A stretch of 64,000 bases of DNA from Leptolyngbya sp. PCC 7375. Lineage in GTDB: Bacteria > Cyanobacteriota > Cyanobacteriia > Phormidesmidales > Phormidesmidaceae. The first letter of the stretch is position 1. Each line of letters begins with the position of its first letter. The stretch spans positions 1 to 64,000 of the forward strand of contig NZ_JH993797.1 in NCBI RefSeq assembly GCF_000316115.1, read 5' to 3'. Below are positions 17,802 through 27,531 of the stretch, in pieces. Made by a program: the position numbers and the translations under genes. The notes beneath the pieces are model-generated. The model made no database searches. It was not told where the DNA came from and worked only from the letters and a program-made list of their open reading frames with translations.

Positions 17802-18083
17802 GTCGTTACTGATTTAAGGGATAAGCCAATCTGTCAGACATGCTATATGCCAAAATCTTTCAGATGACATCACACCGAAAATCAACAACGCCAGAAATTA
17901 CCACAAAGCAATTAATTATCACGGGCAAATCAAGGCTCTTAAAAGCACAGTCAGTTTTTTAAACAAAGCAAAGTCGAATTTTTTCAAGCATTGTCGTTGC
18001 TGACTTAGGGGATAAAGCGATCTGTTAGAAATGCCATATGCCGAAATCTTTCAGATGACGTCATACCAGGGATCAGCGACGCT
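17802..18083. repeat. pair of ~91-bp imperfect direct repeats
   Basis: Copy 1 is 17802-17892 and copy 2 is 17993-18083, roughly 80 percent identical by eye, separated by 100 bp. Both contain CTTTCAGATGAC and a conserved ATGC-ATATGCC segment. They lie between the divergent LysR-relic and hydrolase genes. They could be duplicated regulator-binding regions or remnants of a dispersed repeat. Confidence 0.6.
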
Positions 18084-18122
18084 CAAGTACTACCCGAAAG
18101 CTAGAAATACAAGGAGGCTAAC

Positions 18123-18950
18123 GTGCTCATAGAGACTCATATGCTGGGAGAGCTTTACGCTACCCGCTATTGTGGAAAAGATCCGAAACATGCCCTCGTC
18201 ATCTCTCACGGCTTTGCCGGGCATGGTGGGATTTACGATGAATTTTGCACCTATTACGCTGAAAAAAAAGGTGCGGACATTTGGAGTTACGATGCTCCCG
18301 GCCATGGCAAATCCACACGTAGTACTCGGCCACGCGGTCAGTTTGAGTTTGCCGAGTGGGCACAGGCAGGTGTCGACTTTGCCAACCATGTCAAGCAAGA
18401 AACTGGACTGCCAATTTTTTTACTGGGGTCAAGTTTTGGTGCTGCTGCTGCCTACTCTGGAACCTACGCTGATGCTGTAACTGGCACCATCATTATGGGA
18501 TCGGCGGTTGTGCCCGGTGGTCCTTTTCTCAAAGAGTTGAGAGAATCCCTAAAATCAGAAGCTTTTCAGACAGTTGTCAAGATGCTTGGGCGCGGTGCAA
18601 GAATCGACGTCGATCTCACTTTCGACTTTGATGAAGACTATGGTATCGCTGGCGCAGGAGAGATGAAACACTCCGATCCATGGAATACCTGGAGTTACGA
18701 TCTGGCTTCTTGGACATCGGTGTTTGCTCATGATCCAGTTGTCGCCATTGAAGACAATACCAAGCCTATTTTGCTGGTGGGTGGAGAGAAGGACCCTAAC
18801 TTTCCTCCCAATTTAATCAAAGCAACTGCAGAGGCGATCGCTGGCCCAGTGGAATACACAATCATGGCAGATGCGACGCATCAGATGATGATTTACCACA
18901 CTGAGGGATTCTCTGACATTGTTGAAGCTTACATCAAGAAGCATATCTAA
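18123..18950 (+). CDS. alpha/beta hydrolase (lysophospholipase-like)
   Basis: 275 aa, cytosolic serine hydrolase. Motifs: oxyanion HGFAGHGG (about residues 29-36), the monoglyceride-lipase-like YDAPGHGKS, nucleophile Ser104 in GSSFGA, Asp in GGEKDPNF and His in DATHQMM. The start is GTG at 18123, chosen because AAGGAGG lies at 18111-18117; an internal ATG at 18141 would lack this. It is 27 bp upstream of the VOC gene, so co-transcribed. Substrate unknown; the neighbouring VOC enzyme suggests degradation of a small organic molecule. Confidence 0.85.
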   Translation: MLIETHMLGELYATRYCGKDPKHALVISHGFAGHGGIYDEFCTYYAEKKGADIWSYDAPGHGKSTRSTRPRGQFEFAEWAQAGVDFANHVKQETGLPIFLLGSSFGAAAAYSGTYADAVTGTIIMGSAVVPGGPFLKELRESLKSEAFQTVVKMLGRGARIDVDLTFDFDEDYGIAGAGEMKHSDPWNTWSYDLASWTSVFAHDPVVAIEDNTKPILLVGGEKDPNFPPNLIKATAEAIAGPVEYTIMADATHQMMIYHTEGFSDIVEAYIKKHI

Positions 18951-18977
18951 ATTCAAACAGAGAGAGGAGAAAGAAGC

Positions 18978-19655
18978 ATGATTAAAGCAAACGGCATTAA
19001 CCATCTGCCAATTTCCACGGCTGACTCAAAGAAGCAAATCGAATTCTTCACGGATGTTCTAGGTGCAGAGCTTGTGGCTCTATTTCCAATGCACAATGTC
19101 AGTGGCGCTCACCACACCTTTCTGAAGCTCAGTGACAAATGCTGTCTCAGTTTCGTTGAGTTCCCACAAAATAAAGATATCGAGCCGATCGCTGGTGTCA
19201 CGTATACCCAGATGGGAGCATCAGCCCCAGGAACATTGCAGCATGTAGCCTTCAACGTAGATAGCATTGAAGATCTACTCAACATGCGCGATCGCCTTCG
19301 GTCCAAGAGTATCCATGTCTTTGGACCGCTAGACCATGGGGTAATGCAGTCCATTTATTTTAATGGTCCGGATCATTTATCTTTGGAGATTGCCGCTTAC
19401 ACAAATCCAATTAATCCCGAGGCTTGGATCGATCCGAAGATCGTGGAGACACTAGGAATTTCCCCAGAGGAATTAGCGCGCTACAAAGCACCTGACCCCT
19501 ATGAAGGTCAGGGCGGCACAGTTGCTCAACCCCCTGTAGATCCGATCAAAAACCATGCGATTTTTGAAGATGGCCTACTCAAGCAGATCATAGAAATGCC
19601 AGATGAAGAGGTTTTCGAGAAAATGAGCACTCCCAACCCTCCTGTCGCACTTTAG
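18978..19655 (+). CDS. VOC family (glyoxalase/extradiol-type) protein
   Basis: 225 aa with one complete VOC unit: GINHLPISTADSKKQIEFFTDVLGAEL, central TLQHVAFNVDSIEDL and GPDHLSLEIA, giving His, His and Glu as likely metal ligands. A 75-residue C-terminal tail rich in Pro and Glu is unusual. GGAGAAAG precedes the start. Forms an operon with the hydrolase and ends at a terminator. It could be a dioxygenase, lyase or glyoxalase; the partner hydrolase suggests ring cleavage followed by hydrolysis, which is inference. Confidence 0.8.
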   Translation: MIKANGINHLPISTADSKKQIEFFTDVLGAELVALFPMHNVSGAHHTFLKLSDKCCLSFVEFPQNKDIEPIAGVTYTQMGASAPGTLQHVAFNVDSIEDLLNMRDRLRSKSIHVFGPLDHGVMQSIYFNGPDHLSLEIAAYTNPINPEAWIDPKIVETLGISPEELARYKAPDPYEGQGGTVAQPPVDPIKNHAIFEDGLLKQIIEMPDEEVFEKMSTPNPPVAL

Positions 19656-19690
19656 TAATTGATTGACCGCTTTTCTGTGGAGCCTGAACC

Positions 19691-19721
19691 ATCACCTTAG
19701 ATAGAAATTATCTAGGGTGAT
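19691..19721 (+). terminator. terminator after the VOC gene
   Basis: ATCACCTTAGATA pairs with TATCTAGGGTGAT (one mismatch) around a short loop and is followed by a T-rich stretch. Confidence 0.6.
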
Positions 19722-19812
19722 ATTTACCTTAAATCAAGTAACGAGAGTGGAAGACACTCAAAAAGATGCTGTTGACTGATTAATCTTTTACTGACAGAGC
19801 CCAATATCACAG

Positions 19813-19841
19813 GGCAACCACAAGGGATTGCCCCTACAGGA
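19813..19841. repeat. GGGCAACCACAAGGGATTGCCCC dispersed repeat (type A)
   Basis: A palindromic intergenic repeat related to that at 12307-12333; the stem is GGGCAA/TTGCCC around CCACAAGGGA. Similar repeats are common between cyanobacterial genes. Confidence 0.5.
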
Positions 19842-19911
19842 TTGCTCTTACTGAATCGGAGTTACTGAATTCGGACTGGGTATAACAAGGAACTCATAAC
19901 TAGTCATAACT

Positions 19912-20358
19912 ATGAAACTTAATCGACAAAAAACATCCACATTATTGAAAATAGCTGCCATTCTTTGGGTGATTTGGGGGGTTGTCCATGCCTTAGCTGG
20001 AATTCTGACCATCTCCGGTGACACGGCGACCGCAGTCTCTGGAATTGCCGATGGCGTAGACCCTGCATCATTGGTAATGGATTATCCCAATGCAGTTGGT
20101 GGCATCATCAATCAGCATGGCTTTAATCTGCTTTGGGGTGGTGGCGTCACCATTATCGGCGGCATATTCATATGGCGTAAAAGTGTTGCCGCCATATTTG
20201 TCTCAGCCCTGGTGGGTGGCCTGCTCGATATCGGATATTTCATATTCATCGACCTGGGTAGCTACAACAAGTTCATGCCCGGAACTGTGATGACAATTAT
20301 CTCTGCCTCAGCAGTGGTATTGAGTTTTTACGCCTACTTTAAGGAGATTAAAAAATGA
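19912..20358 (+). CDS. four-helix membrane protein of unknown function
   Basis: 148 aa with about four hydrophobic segments (roughly residues 11-32, 60-85, 92-112, 118-142) and a basic N-terminus. No family recognised; the pattern resembles small DoxX-like or YrdB-like membrane proteins. Its stop overlaps the next small ORF by 4 bp. Confidence 0.65.
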   Translation: MKLNRQKTSTLLKIAAILWVIWGVVHALAGILTISGDTATAVSGIADGVDPASLVMDYPNAVGGIINQHGFNLLWGGGVTIIGGIFIWRKSVAAIFVSALVGGLLDIGYFIFIDLGSYNKFMPGTVMTIISASAVVLSFYAYFKEIKK

Positions 20359-20492
20359 AGCTTATTTACACTGTTCCTGCCGTACTTACAGTCTCTTTAC
20401 TCTCTGGGAAAACTGTATCACCAGCTTCGGCAAATCTATCGTCTCAAAAAGTGCCATTTAAGGATAGAAGTCAGAAGCCAGATAATCAATGA
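20355..20492 (+). CDS. small secreted peptide ORF, probably truncated
   Basis: 45 codons starting ATGA-overlapped with the membrane-protein gene. The N-terminus is a good signal peptide (MKLIYTVPAVLTVSLLSGKT, then SPASA). After about 35 residues it runs into a palindromic repeat (20466-20518) that supplies the last residues and the stop, so the original gene was probably longer and was cut by the repeat. Confidence 0.4.
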   Translation: MKLIYTVPAVLTVSLLSGKTVSPASANLSSQKVPFKDRSQKPDNQ

Positions 20493-20518
20493 CTTTTAAT
20501 CCCTGGCTTCTGACTTCT
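20466..20518. repeat. perfect 16-bp inverted repeat
   Basis: AGAAGTCAGAAGCCAG (20466-20481) and its exact complement (20503-20518) with a 21-nt loop. This GACTTCTGGCTTCTGA type is common as a dispersed cyanobacterial hairpin. It could terminate the membrane-protein unit. Confidence 0.6.
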
Positions 20519-20616
20519 GATTGGAGATTACGTGGTCCCAGAAAAAGCTACGACTTACCACGGTAGATCTCTATCATGATATCCAAAAAGCTACTAAGGA
20601 TACGCGCAAAAAAGAT

Positions 20617-21573
20617 TCAAGACCACTTTGGTACAACACCCGCTTGCCAACATTTTTTCGCGTCACCAATTAGGGCTGTCATCCCCCAAATGCTACTGCT
20701 GCTATCACCACTCCATAATTCATTAAGATCTTTAACCAGATCAGCAAAATCAGATTGAAGGGTTGTCAGAACACTCTGCTGCTCAGCTCCATTTTGAACT
20801 GCATAGACTTCTGGAAACCCTTTTTTATTCACTTGATTCTGTATCCATATAAAACGACCATAGTGAGCGTACTGATTTATAGTTTTCGGGTCTAAGTGCT
20901 CTTTACTGAGACGATAGTCTGTAGGTATAGGAAAATCTCCTTCTTTGAATGGCATTTGTGGAACAGGACTCATAGTTTTCCCTTCACCCTGTTCATTAAT
21001 TACCATGACTGCATTTTTAGCGTCGCTTAAGTTACTGATTTTTTGCTTGAATTTTTCGTCACTCCAAAAAGCTTGCTGATTAGTAGTTGTCCAACTGAAC
21101 TGATCTATCCCAACACTTTGAATCCCAAAAAGCAGGGCATCATACATCTCACCAAGGGTATTATAAGGGTACTGAGGAGTTGTGTGATCCTGTGTCTTAT
21201 CTTCAAATTCTGTGGGGGTTTCAATGTCTAACATCATTTGGAGAGTCGTCTCATTCAGAGCATCCAACTGGGCATTAATGAGAGCATAATGGTTAGTCTC
21301 GGGGTCATCGGGTTTCAGAAACTGAATAGGGGTACCATAATGCGGCACTGCGAAATTTGGATTTGTGTCAAGGGCTAGGCACAAATTGGCAGCCAGCTGT
21401 AAATGAAGCATTTCTTCCATACAGACACTCAGGATAGCCTTATAGGTAGGATCAGTGGTGTCTTTTATGGAAGTAAGTGTGGTGAGATAAAACGGTAAAG
21501 TATAAAGTTCTACGGCTGCAGCATCTTGAGCGTGTAGCTGTACGAGTTCCTTAGTCCATGTAGTATCTGCCAT
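20617..21573 (-). CDS. ferritin-like domain protein (VioB N-terminal type)
   Basis: 318 aa. The four-helix metal site is recognisable: AAAVELYTLPFYL in helix 1 and MEEMLHLQLAANL in helix 2 (E-x-x-H), with further Glu residues later. From memory this is the ferritin-like domain also found in the violacein enzyme VioB/RebD (iminophenyl-pyruvate dimer synthase). It is a paralogue of the protein at 26523 (same length, same start and ending WGMTALIGDAKKCWQAG versus GATMATLGGNVLNCWKKG). It is divergent from the oxidase cluster and separated by a MITE. Role unknown. Confidence 0.75.
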   Translation of the reverse strand: MADTTWTKELVQLHAQDAAAVELYTLPFYLTTLTSIKDTTDPTYKAILSVCMEEMLHLQLAANLCLALDTNPNFAVPHYGTPIQFLKPDDPETNHYALINAQLDALNETTLQMMLDIETPTEFEDKTQDHTTPQYPYNTLGEMYDALLFGIQSVGIDQFSWTTTNQQAFWSDEKFKQKISNLSDAKNAVMVINEQGEGKTMSPVPQMPFKEGDFPIPTDYRLSKEHLDPKTINQYAHYGRFIWIQNQVNKKGFPEVYAVQNGAEQQSVLTTLQSDFADLVKDLNELWSGDSSSSIWGMTALIGDAKKCWQAGVVPKWS

Positions 21574-21757
21574 GATAACCCCCTCTCTGGTTCTTGTTTA
21601 GGATTGAAGTTCAATATAATTAATCGTCAGCACCGACAATGCCATCCTCTACTTCCCTGTAGATGCAGCAAGAGTCGGTGTAACTGTAGTCAGAATGAGT
21701 AAATAAGGCAAAAGTGCAATGTGTGTTCTTGTATTAACACTTTGCTTAGGATATCTC

Positions 21758-22098
21758 TTAAAACGGCTTTCGAATAAGATTCTTACACAAATCATTTTTC
21801 TTGACAACAAGAGTTTTTAGATTAAATACCCATAGTTCGCTAAAACGGTTCAGAAGATGGGAGATTGTGTTCTGTCCTTTTAATGTGAATTCCTTAGGAA
21901 AAGGCACCATCGTTACCAGGGTTCCATACTTAACCTGCAAATGTGCTGAATAGCACTTGCTGCTTCAACATTATTCAGCAAAACCCCGGTACAAGTTCTA
22001 GGAGTAAGGGTGGTATTAAACGAATACACTACAAAACTTTGACTTAAATCCTCCCCATTGATGAAATGTCTTGTTCGCTGATGGTTAATAAAACCCAT
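21758..22098 (-). pseudogene. possible frameshifted small gene
   Basis: Two overlapping minus-strand frames read as one protein if joined at about 21930: FVVYSFNTTLTPRTCTGVLL ... AIQHICRL then QVKYGTLVTMVPFPKEF. The family is not recognised. A frameshift or simple chance are both possible. The rest of 21574-22104 shows no gene. Confidence 0.3.
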
Positions 22099-22104
22099 AC
22101 CGGA

Positions 22105-22275
22105 GGGTATGACCTCAATTAGATGTCTATTAAAAAGTCAGAAATTCTAAGCCCTACAAGAAGCTTACAATCTCCATCACGCTGAAATTGAGAAAATTGA
22201 TTCTTTGTTCAAATCTTTCTGAAACCCTTGCTGGATAAGCATTATAGCACTCTACATCGTGCCGAGGTCATACCC
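22105..22275. mobile_element. 171-bp MITE, copy 1 (8-bp target duplication)
   Basis: Terminal inverted repeats GGGTATGACCTC and GAGGTCATACCC, flanked by an 8-bp duplication ATACCGGA (22097-22104 and 22276-22283). Copy 2, also 171 bp and about 94 percent identical by eye, is at 41567-41737. There is no transposase inside. It was inserted between the relic at 21758 and the leader of the beta-propeller gene, so it may alter that gene's promoter. Confidence 0.9.
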
Positions 22276-22323
22276 ATACCGGAGACCAGTGATGCCTACT
22301 CCTCTTTTCAAGAGAAACCTACC

Positions 22324-23637
22324 ATGAGTGACAAAAAGTCTCTACAGCACCAGACTCATCATGCTCCAGCAGGTGGTGAGGATCAGCTCAATTCCAGATT
22401 GAATCGTCGGCAGTTACTGCACATGGGATTAGGCTTGCCAATGGTTCTAGCCGCGACACCGGAGATATCTGCTGAGGTCCAGCAAGATATTCCTAAGAAA
22501 ACAATTCGACTGCGTAAAACTGTTATCGAATATTCCCTACCTGCAGCCCATGAAACCCATGAATTGGTGGCAGTCAATGATCAGCGCATGATGCTCATCT
22601 CCCAGCAAACCAATAGCACTTTGCTCAAAATTGTCCTTGATTCAAATACGGGCATGGCACAATCCACCTATGGTTGTGTTGTAGGTCAAAATGAAAAATC
22701 TGGTCTACATGGCTTGAGAAACTCGAAAGCCTACCCTGGTATGGTGTGGTGCGCGGTACAGTTCGACTCCACTCTAGTGCTAATTGATCCCGTTGTTTCA
22801 GACGTTAGTGCACCAGTTAAGGTGAAACAAACCATTCCGATTCCGTCTCCAGGACGGGGGCCCCACGTGGTGATTGAAGAGGGCGACTATTTGTGGGTCA
22901 CCCTAAAAGATAGCCACCATGTGCTACGCATTAACCATCGAGATCCGAGTGATTATCGTCTCTATAAATCATCGCGTAACCCCATCTTTGTGGCCAAGCA
23001 TTCTAATTTAGGGTTGCTCTACACTAGCCAAGACCAGTCGAGCAAAATTCTGTGCATTAACCCGATCACCCATGCTACCCATGAAATCGATATTCCAGAA
23101 GCCATGGGAAATACCCCAGTAGGCCTGATTGCAGGCCCCGATGGTAATGTGTGGTTTGTGCTGTTGGGCAATAGCCAGGGTGGAACGGGGACATTTGGGC
23201 GCATTGTCAATAATAATCGCCAAGACAGTGATATTCAATGGTTTCACCTGAAAAATAGCCTCGGTAAATCCGCAGCGTTGATTCATCTAGCCTTCGAAGA
23301 TAGCGATGCCCATGGAGAGCGTCCCAGACTATGGTTGTTATCTTCGTCAATTGTTGCCCCCAGCGCCATCGACTCTCTCATTGAAGTCAGGTTTGATCCA
23401 GACTATAAAGCCATTGATACGATTGCCACTAGTGTCTTTCCCACTCAGCTGAACAAAGCCCATCGAGTACTGCCATTGCAGCATGGTATCTATGCAACTG
23501 AACTGGCAACGTCGGTACTCACACACTTAGTCAGTAATCCTGCTGAAGACACCACCCTATACGATGAAACGTCCGATTACTATGCCACCTTTGGTCTGGG
23601 GGTGAAGGCATCTGCCGTAAAGTCCTATGGATCGTAA
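22324..23637 (+). CDS. Tat-exported beta-propeller protein
   Basis: 437 aa from the ATG at 22324; the in-frame upstream extension to 22228 is MITE sequence and not part of the gene. Residues 25-60 hold a twin-arginine signal (LNRRQLLHMGLGLPMVLAA). The rest is a repeating beta pattern with Vgb/SMP-30-like strands (GRGPHVVIEEGDYLWVTL, NTPVGLIAGPDGNVWFVL), typical of a lactonase-like or streptogramin-lyase-like propeller. Folded before export, it would act in the periplasm. It is the first gene of the oxidase cluster by position, but 760 bp from the cytochrome gene, so probably separately transcribed. Confidence 0.7.
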   Translation: MSDKKSLQHQTHHAPAGGEDQLNSRLNRRQLLHMGLGLPMVLAATPEISAEVQQDIPKKTIRLRKTVIEYSLPAAHETHELVAVNDQRMMLISQQTNSTLLKIVLDSNTGMAQSTYGCVVGQNEKSGLHGLRNSKAYPGMVWCAVQFDSTLVLIDPVVSDVSAPVKVKQTIPIPSPGRGPHVVIEEGDYLWVTLKDSHHVLRINHRDPSDYRLYKSSRNPIFVAKHSNLGLLYTSQDQSSKILCINPITHATHEIDIPEAMGNTPVGLIAGPDGNVWFVLLGNSQGGTGTFGRIVNNNRQDSDIQWFHLKNSLGKSAALIHLAFEDSDAHGERPRLWLLSSSIVAPSAIDSLIEVRFDPDYKAIDTIATSVFPTQLNKAHRVLPLQHGIYATELATSVLTHLVSNPAEDTTLYDETSDYYATFGLGVKASAVKSYGS

Positions 23638-24397
23638 CCTGGGAAGGAGGATTACCGATTGTGAGCCTCGGACTTTTCAAAAGTCTGGGAAGGATAATCT
23701 TCTCTAGGCAGCACCCACTTCTTAGTATAAGTTCTGTAAACAGAGATGCTATTACATAAGACACTATATATTATTCTTAAAGGCGAACATTTTTGGTGAA
23801 TTTTACCGTTAGGTAGGATTTACTTGGCAATAATATAATAGGAACCGCATAAACGTCGTATGTAGCAGGCATTAAGGTTTCCTATGGCCATTTGACAAGC
23901 CCTTGTATAACCAAGGAGTTACTATTTCGATGTTACGGGTTAGGTCTCTGTTTAGGTAGGTATATTTCAGAGCCCTGTTTAACTTAGGGTCATTTTTTCT
24001 AGTGTCTACTTAAAAGCTTTTACTCAGCTTTTAAGCCATTTTTATGACCTCAAATAAACATGCAGCTAGCTCTTTTGTCTGTTTGGGCTTTAGGCGAGAG
24101 CTTTTGGTGAGATTTTTTCGATATTCTTATCCAAAGGAAGCTTTAAAGAAGGACTTCTCAAAAGGTTTTTTGAGATTTAAGAAGCTCTATTCTACCTAAG
24201 TAGAATGACATAACTTCTTTTGTATAGGAGAATCTTTTTGAGAATATAGTGTCATCTCTACGAATAGTTCTCTTTTCCTGTCCTATTTTTTGAAGGGGCT
24301 AACGATCTTGGCTAATAGCTTCCATGGCTATTAAGAAATTGCTGATTTGTGTCTGTACCTTTTATGTATCCATGGTAATCGTTTGGATAAACCTTGT
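23638..24397. promoter_or_regulatory. long leader with hairpins before the di-haem cytochrome gene
   Basis: No gene. Three hairpins: CTTAAAAGC/GCTTTTAAG (24009-24035), CTCAAAA/TTTTGAG (24157-24174), ATTCTAC/GTAGAAT (24189-24206). The last two are about 200 bp before the start and could form a structured 5' leader controlling the cluster. Confidence 0.35.
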
Positions 24398-26278
24398 ATG
24401 AGTAGACAACAAAAGCAAAGATTGCGCTGGGTTCAGCAAATAGCTAGTGTCGGGTTGGTGAGTGTTTTTCTGACTTTCGGAGGATTGTTTACTAGCAATG
24501 CATTTGCGCAAACTCCTGTCTTTAACTCCGATGTCGATATTGACCAAGGTCAGTTGCTGAAAGGAGGCTATACCCTTAGAAAAGTACTAGAATCCGGGGG
24601 GCAATTTTTCAGCATTCCTTATACTCCTGACGATCACGTTGGGGAAGGTGCAGATGGACCAAGGGCAAAGCAACGGAAAATATATTATCCCCACGCTGAC
24701 ATTAACTTTCTCAAACTCAATGGAATAGGTGCCCAAAGCTGTTTTGAGTGTCACCATTCTATTGGTACCTATCGGGAGCCCGGAACGACTAGTCAGGCCA
24801 TGCTGCGTAAACCAGCGGCGGCAGGAGGTTCGGCAGGGTTTGCTAGTAATGCCTACATTAATCCAGATTTTCCCCAATCTATTAACGACTTAAAGGCACC
24901 CATAGAGTCGCCGGAAGATGGTAGGTACTATCCCATTACTGAGCTCATTCGAAACCCACCCCATATTTTTGGTACAGGCTATACCCAACAGTTAGCGACT
25001 GAAATGACCTATGGCTTACAATTGCTTAAAGATAAAGCCTATGCAGATGCTGTTTCTACTCCAGGTACCCGGGTGTCTGAATCGTTAACGGTTAGAGGGG
25101 TTGACTTTGGAGTGTTTTCAACAATTTGCCCCCGTGGAGCTGCTTGTAACCCCAAAACAGGGACAGGATTTGATGACGATACTAGTGAGGTTGTGGGAGT
25201 TGCGGCAGATTTAGTCATCCGTCCATTCCAATGGAAGGGAATTTCTTCTAGTGTTCGCCACTTTGCCCGAGATGCTATGGATTTTCATTTCAGCATGCAA
25301 GCTGAGGAGAAAGTTGGTTATGTAGATTGCGATCGCGATGGATTTCCTGGTACTACTGCAATAACAACCAACAATCCTAAAACAAATGAAGTTACAGTGG
25401 GTAATCTTTCTGCCCTAACCTCCTTTGTCGTGATGACCCGTCCTCCCGAACAAGTATGGCCAACAGATAAAGCAAGCATGGCTCAAGCGAAAAGGGGAGA
25501 AACACTTTTTAGTAATTTAGGCAGTGGTTTGAGCCGTGGGCAGAAACCGAGTATGTCTTGTGCGACATGCCATATAACTCAGATGAAGATTGCTGAGCCC
25601 AGCGTGCTTGTCGCCAATCCTCCCAAGTCAACGGTTCTTGCTCCTAAGGACTGTCCTGCAGAAACTGGCAATGGTCTCATTGCCCCTAAGAAGCCTGGAG
25701 AACTTGAGGTCACCCAATTATACCAACAAGCCAAAGCGGCCGTTGGTGACGCGATACCAGATCCAGCTCAAGGCGTTGAAGAATCCATCAAGGTACTAAT
25801 CGATGAAGAGCGACATCAAAATGTTGATCCAAATCTAGGATATTTGATCAACCTAACGCCTACTGACGACGATCGTCTACCATCGTACGTCTACGATCGT
25901 CTACCTCAGAACAAAGATGGGTCTATTACCATCCCTCTCTTCAGCGATCTCAAAACCCATAATATGGGGGTAGGCTTATCTGATATTACTGCACAAGCAG
26001 CGGATGTGGAGGGGATTTCTATTCCCAAGGAAAACTTCCTAACTCGCCCTCTATGGGGTGTGGGAGATACGGGACCTTGGCTCCACGATGGTCGAGCCAG
26101 ATCGCTTGAGGAAGCCATCATGTATCACGGTAGTGATGGCAGTGAAGCTGAAGAGGTTGTTAAGGCATTCTCTGAATTATCTTCGGATGATCAAGATGCT
26201 ATCGTTGAGTATCTTCTGACGTTACAATTACCCGTTCAGAAGAATCTGATGATCAGCAACTCAGGAGCCGGTTCGTAA
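24398..26278 (+). CDS. exported di-haem cytochrome c oxidoreductase (DHOR/peroxidase-like)
   Basis: 626 aa from Met at 24398. A signal peptide covers about residues 1-38 (LVSVFLTFGG ... NAFAQ). Two c-type haem sites: CFECH (115-119) and CATCH (388-392). The C-terminal RPLWGVGDTGPWLHDGRAR and EAIMYHGSDG are the hallmark of di-haem cytochrome peroxidase/thiol-oxidoreductase-like proteins. It is a periplasmic electron carrier or peroxidase. Its position just before a H2O2-forming CTQ oxidase suggests it could take electrons or remove H2O2. I preferred this start to an upstream one with no RBS. Confidence 0.85.
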   Translation: MSRQQKQRLRWVQQIASVGLVSVFLTFGGLFTSNAFAQTPVFNSDVDIDQGQLLKGGYTLRKVLESGGQFFSIPYTPDDHVGEGADGPRAKQRKIYYPHADINFLKLNGIGAQSCFECHHSIGTYREPGTTSQAMLRKPAAAGGSAGFASNAYINPDFPQSINDLKAPIESPEDGRYYPITELIRNPPHIFGTGYTQQLATEMTYGLQLLKDKAYADAVSTPGTRVSESLTVRGVDFGVFSTICPRGAACNPKTGTGFDDDTSEVVGVAADLVIRPFQWKGISSSVRHFARDAMDFHFSMQAEEKVGYVDCDRDGFPGTTAITTNNPKTNEVTVGNLSALTSFVVMTRPPEQVWPTDKASMAQAKRGETLFSNLGSGLSRGQKPSMSCATCHITQMKIAEPSVLVANPPKSTVLAPKDCPAETGNGLIAPKKPGELEVTQLYQQAKAAVGDAIPDPAQGVEESIKVLIDEERHQNVDPNLGYLINLTPTDDDRLPSYVYDRLPQNKDGSITIPLFSDLKTHNMGVGLSDITAQAADVEGISIPKENFLTRPLWGVGDTGPWLHDGRARSLEEAIMYHGSDGSEAEEVVKAFSELSSDDQDAIVEYLLTLQLPVQKNLMISNSGAGS

Positions 26279-26522
26279 GTGAACGGATTCGGTTGTTATT
26301 TATTTATTTCTCTGTGATCTAGAGAGGGGCGTTTAATGTGGGGAGCTTTTAAATATTTATGCTAAAAGCTCCTAAGGTTTAAGTTTTGACAGGCAAAGGT
26401 TTCAATTATTATTGGGTTGATTTTATCAGGATATTATCAACCTGTTTCAAAGTGTGGTTGCATTACATGCATAGCCATCTAGTCAATGAATGAGCTTTAA
26501 GTAGTTCTCTGGAAGGAGAAAC

Positions 26523-27479
26523 ATGGTATTAACTCAATTGAAATGGGATTTACCTCATCTGCATACCCATCTTCAAGCTGCAGTGGCTCTAGAATTTTGG
26601 ACAATCGGGTACTACATGTCGGTCTTGTATTCAATTAAAGACCCGAGTAGTTTGCCCTACCAGCTGATTCAATCTGTGGTGTATCAGGAAATGTTTCATG
26701 TGGAGTTGGCGGCTAATGTGGCCAATGCCTATGGTCTATCCCCTGTTTTTAAATCTCCGGTGTATGAGGGAGACAATATTCCCCATTTGGACTTTAAATT
26801 AGACCACCCTGATCCAACAAAACAGTACTCGCCCTATACTGCGGAGTTAGGACCTTTGGATGAATCCCACATTAATGCCATGTGTTTAATTGAATATCCA
26901 GAATGGCAATCCGCAGTTAAGCCTGATTTACGGGAAAACATCTCTCAATATGGCTCAATCGGTGAGTTTTACGACGCTATAGAATTTGGGGCATCAGAAT
27001 TGGTGGACCGTATTCAACCTAACCACAACCAAGTAAGTTTCTTTAAGCGGTTTTACAAGAACTTTTCTGATACGACAGTCACAAAAATTGGTGGTGAAGG
27101 CATTATTCAGGTCTTGGACTTATTAGGGGCCATTGTTGACCAGGGCGCAGGCAAAACGTCAGGGGATAAGGAGATCGAACCTGAGTTCCAAAATACTGCC
27201 GATGATTTTTATCCCGGATGGTCGCACTATACCAAGTTCATCACCCTGCGTAACTCAAAAAACTGGCCAGAGGTTTACAGTGGCATTGCTTCCCCTGAAC
27301 CTGGCAGTCCTGGCGCTCAGGCACAGCAAATCTTAATTCGAAACTTTACTGAATTTCGTCAAGAGTTAGAAAAGCTGTTCCAAGGTCAGCCTTCGCCACA
27401 ATTCGGAGCCACCATGGCCACCCTCGGTGGAAATGTTCTCAACTGCTGGAAAAAGGGCGCGATTCCGAAATTCTCGTAA
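26523..27479 (+). CDS. ferritin-like domain protein (VioB N-terminal type), cluster copy
   Basis: 318 aa, paralogue of 20617-21573. Helix 1 is AAVALEFWTIGYYM and helix 2 YQEMFHVELAANVANA, giving the Glu and E-x-x-H metal ligands. GGAAGGAG precedes the start. It lies 52 bp before the lodA-like gene and is probably co-transcribed with it. By analogy with VioB/RebD, which couple imines made by an amino-acid oxidase using H2O2, it may process the product of the LodA-like enzyme. That is inference from family and context. Confidence 0.78.
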   Translation: MVLTQLKWDLPHLHTHLQAAVALEFWTIGYYMSVLYSIKDPSSLPYQLIQSVVYQEMFHVELAANVANAYGLSPVFKSPVYEGDNIPHLDFKLDHPDPTKQYSPYTAELGPLDESHINAMCLIEYPEWQSAVKPDLRENISQYGSIGEFYDAIEFGASELVDRIQPNHNQVSFFKRFYKNFSDTTVTKIGGEGIIQVLDLLGAIVDQGAGKTSGDKEIEPEFQNTADDFYPGWSHYTKFITLRNSKNWPEVYSGIASPEPGSPGAQAQQILIRNFTEFRQELEKLFQGQPSPQFGATMATLGGNVLNCWKKGAIPKFS

Positions 27480-27531
27480 ACGTGACCAGCGCTCAAGCAC
27501 AACATCAACTAACTTAAGGATAAATTCAACC

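Noticed and set aside
22228..22323. Upstream extension of the propeller gene to a TTG start
   Set aside because: These codons lie in the 171-bp MITE and its target duplication; the Tat signal follows ATG 22324.
27427..27531. Longer start of the lodA-like gene
   Set aside because: It overlaps the end of the ferritin-like gene in another frame; the conserved start of the family is at MAEEFIYRVHPAIG.
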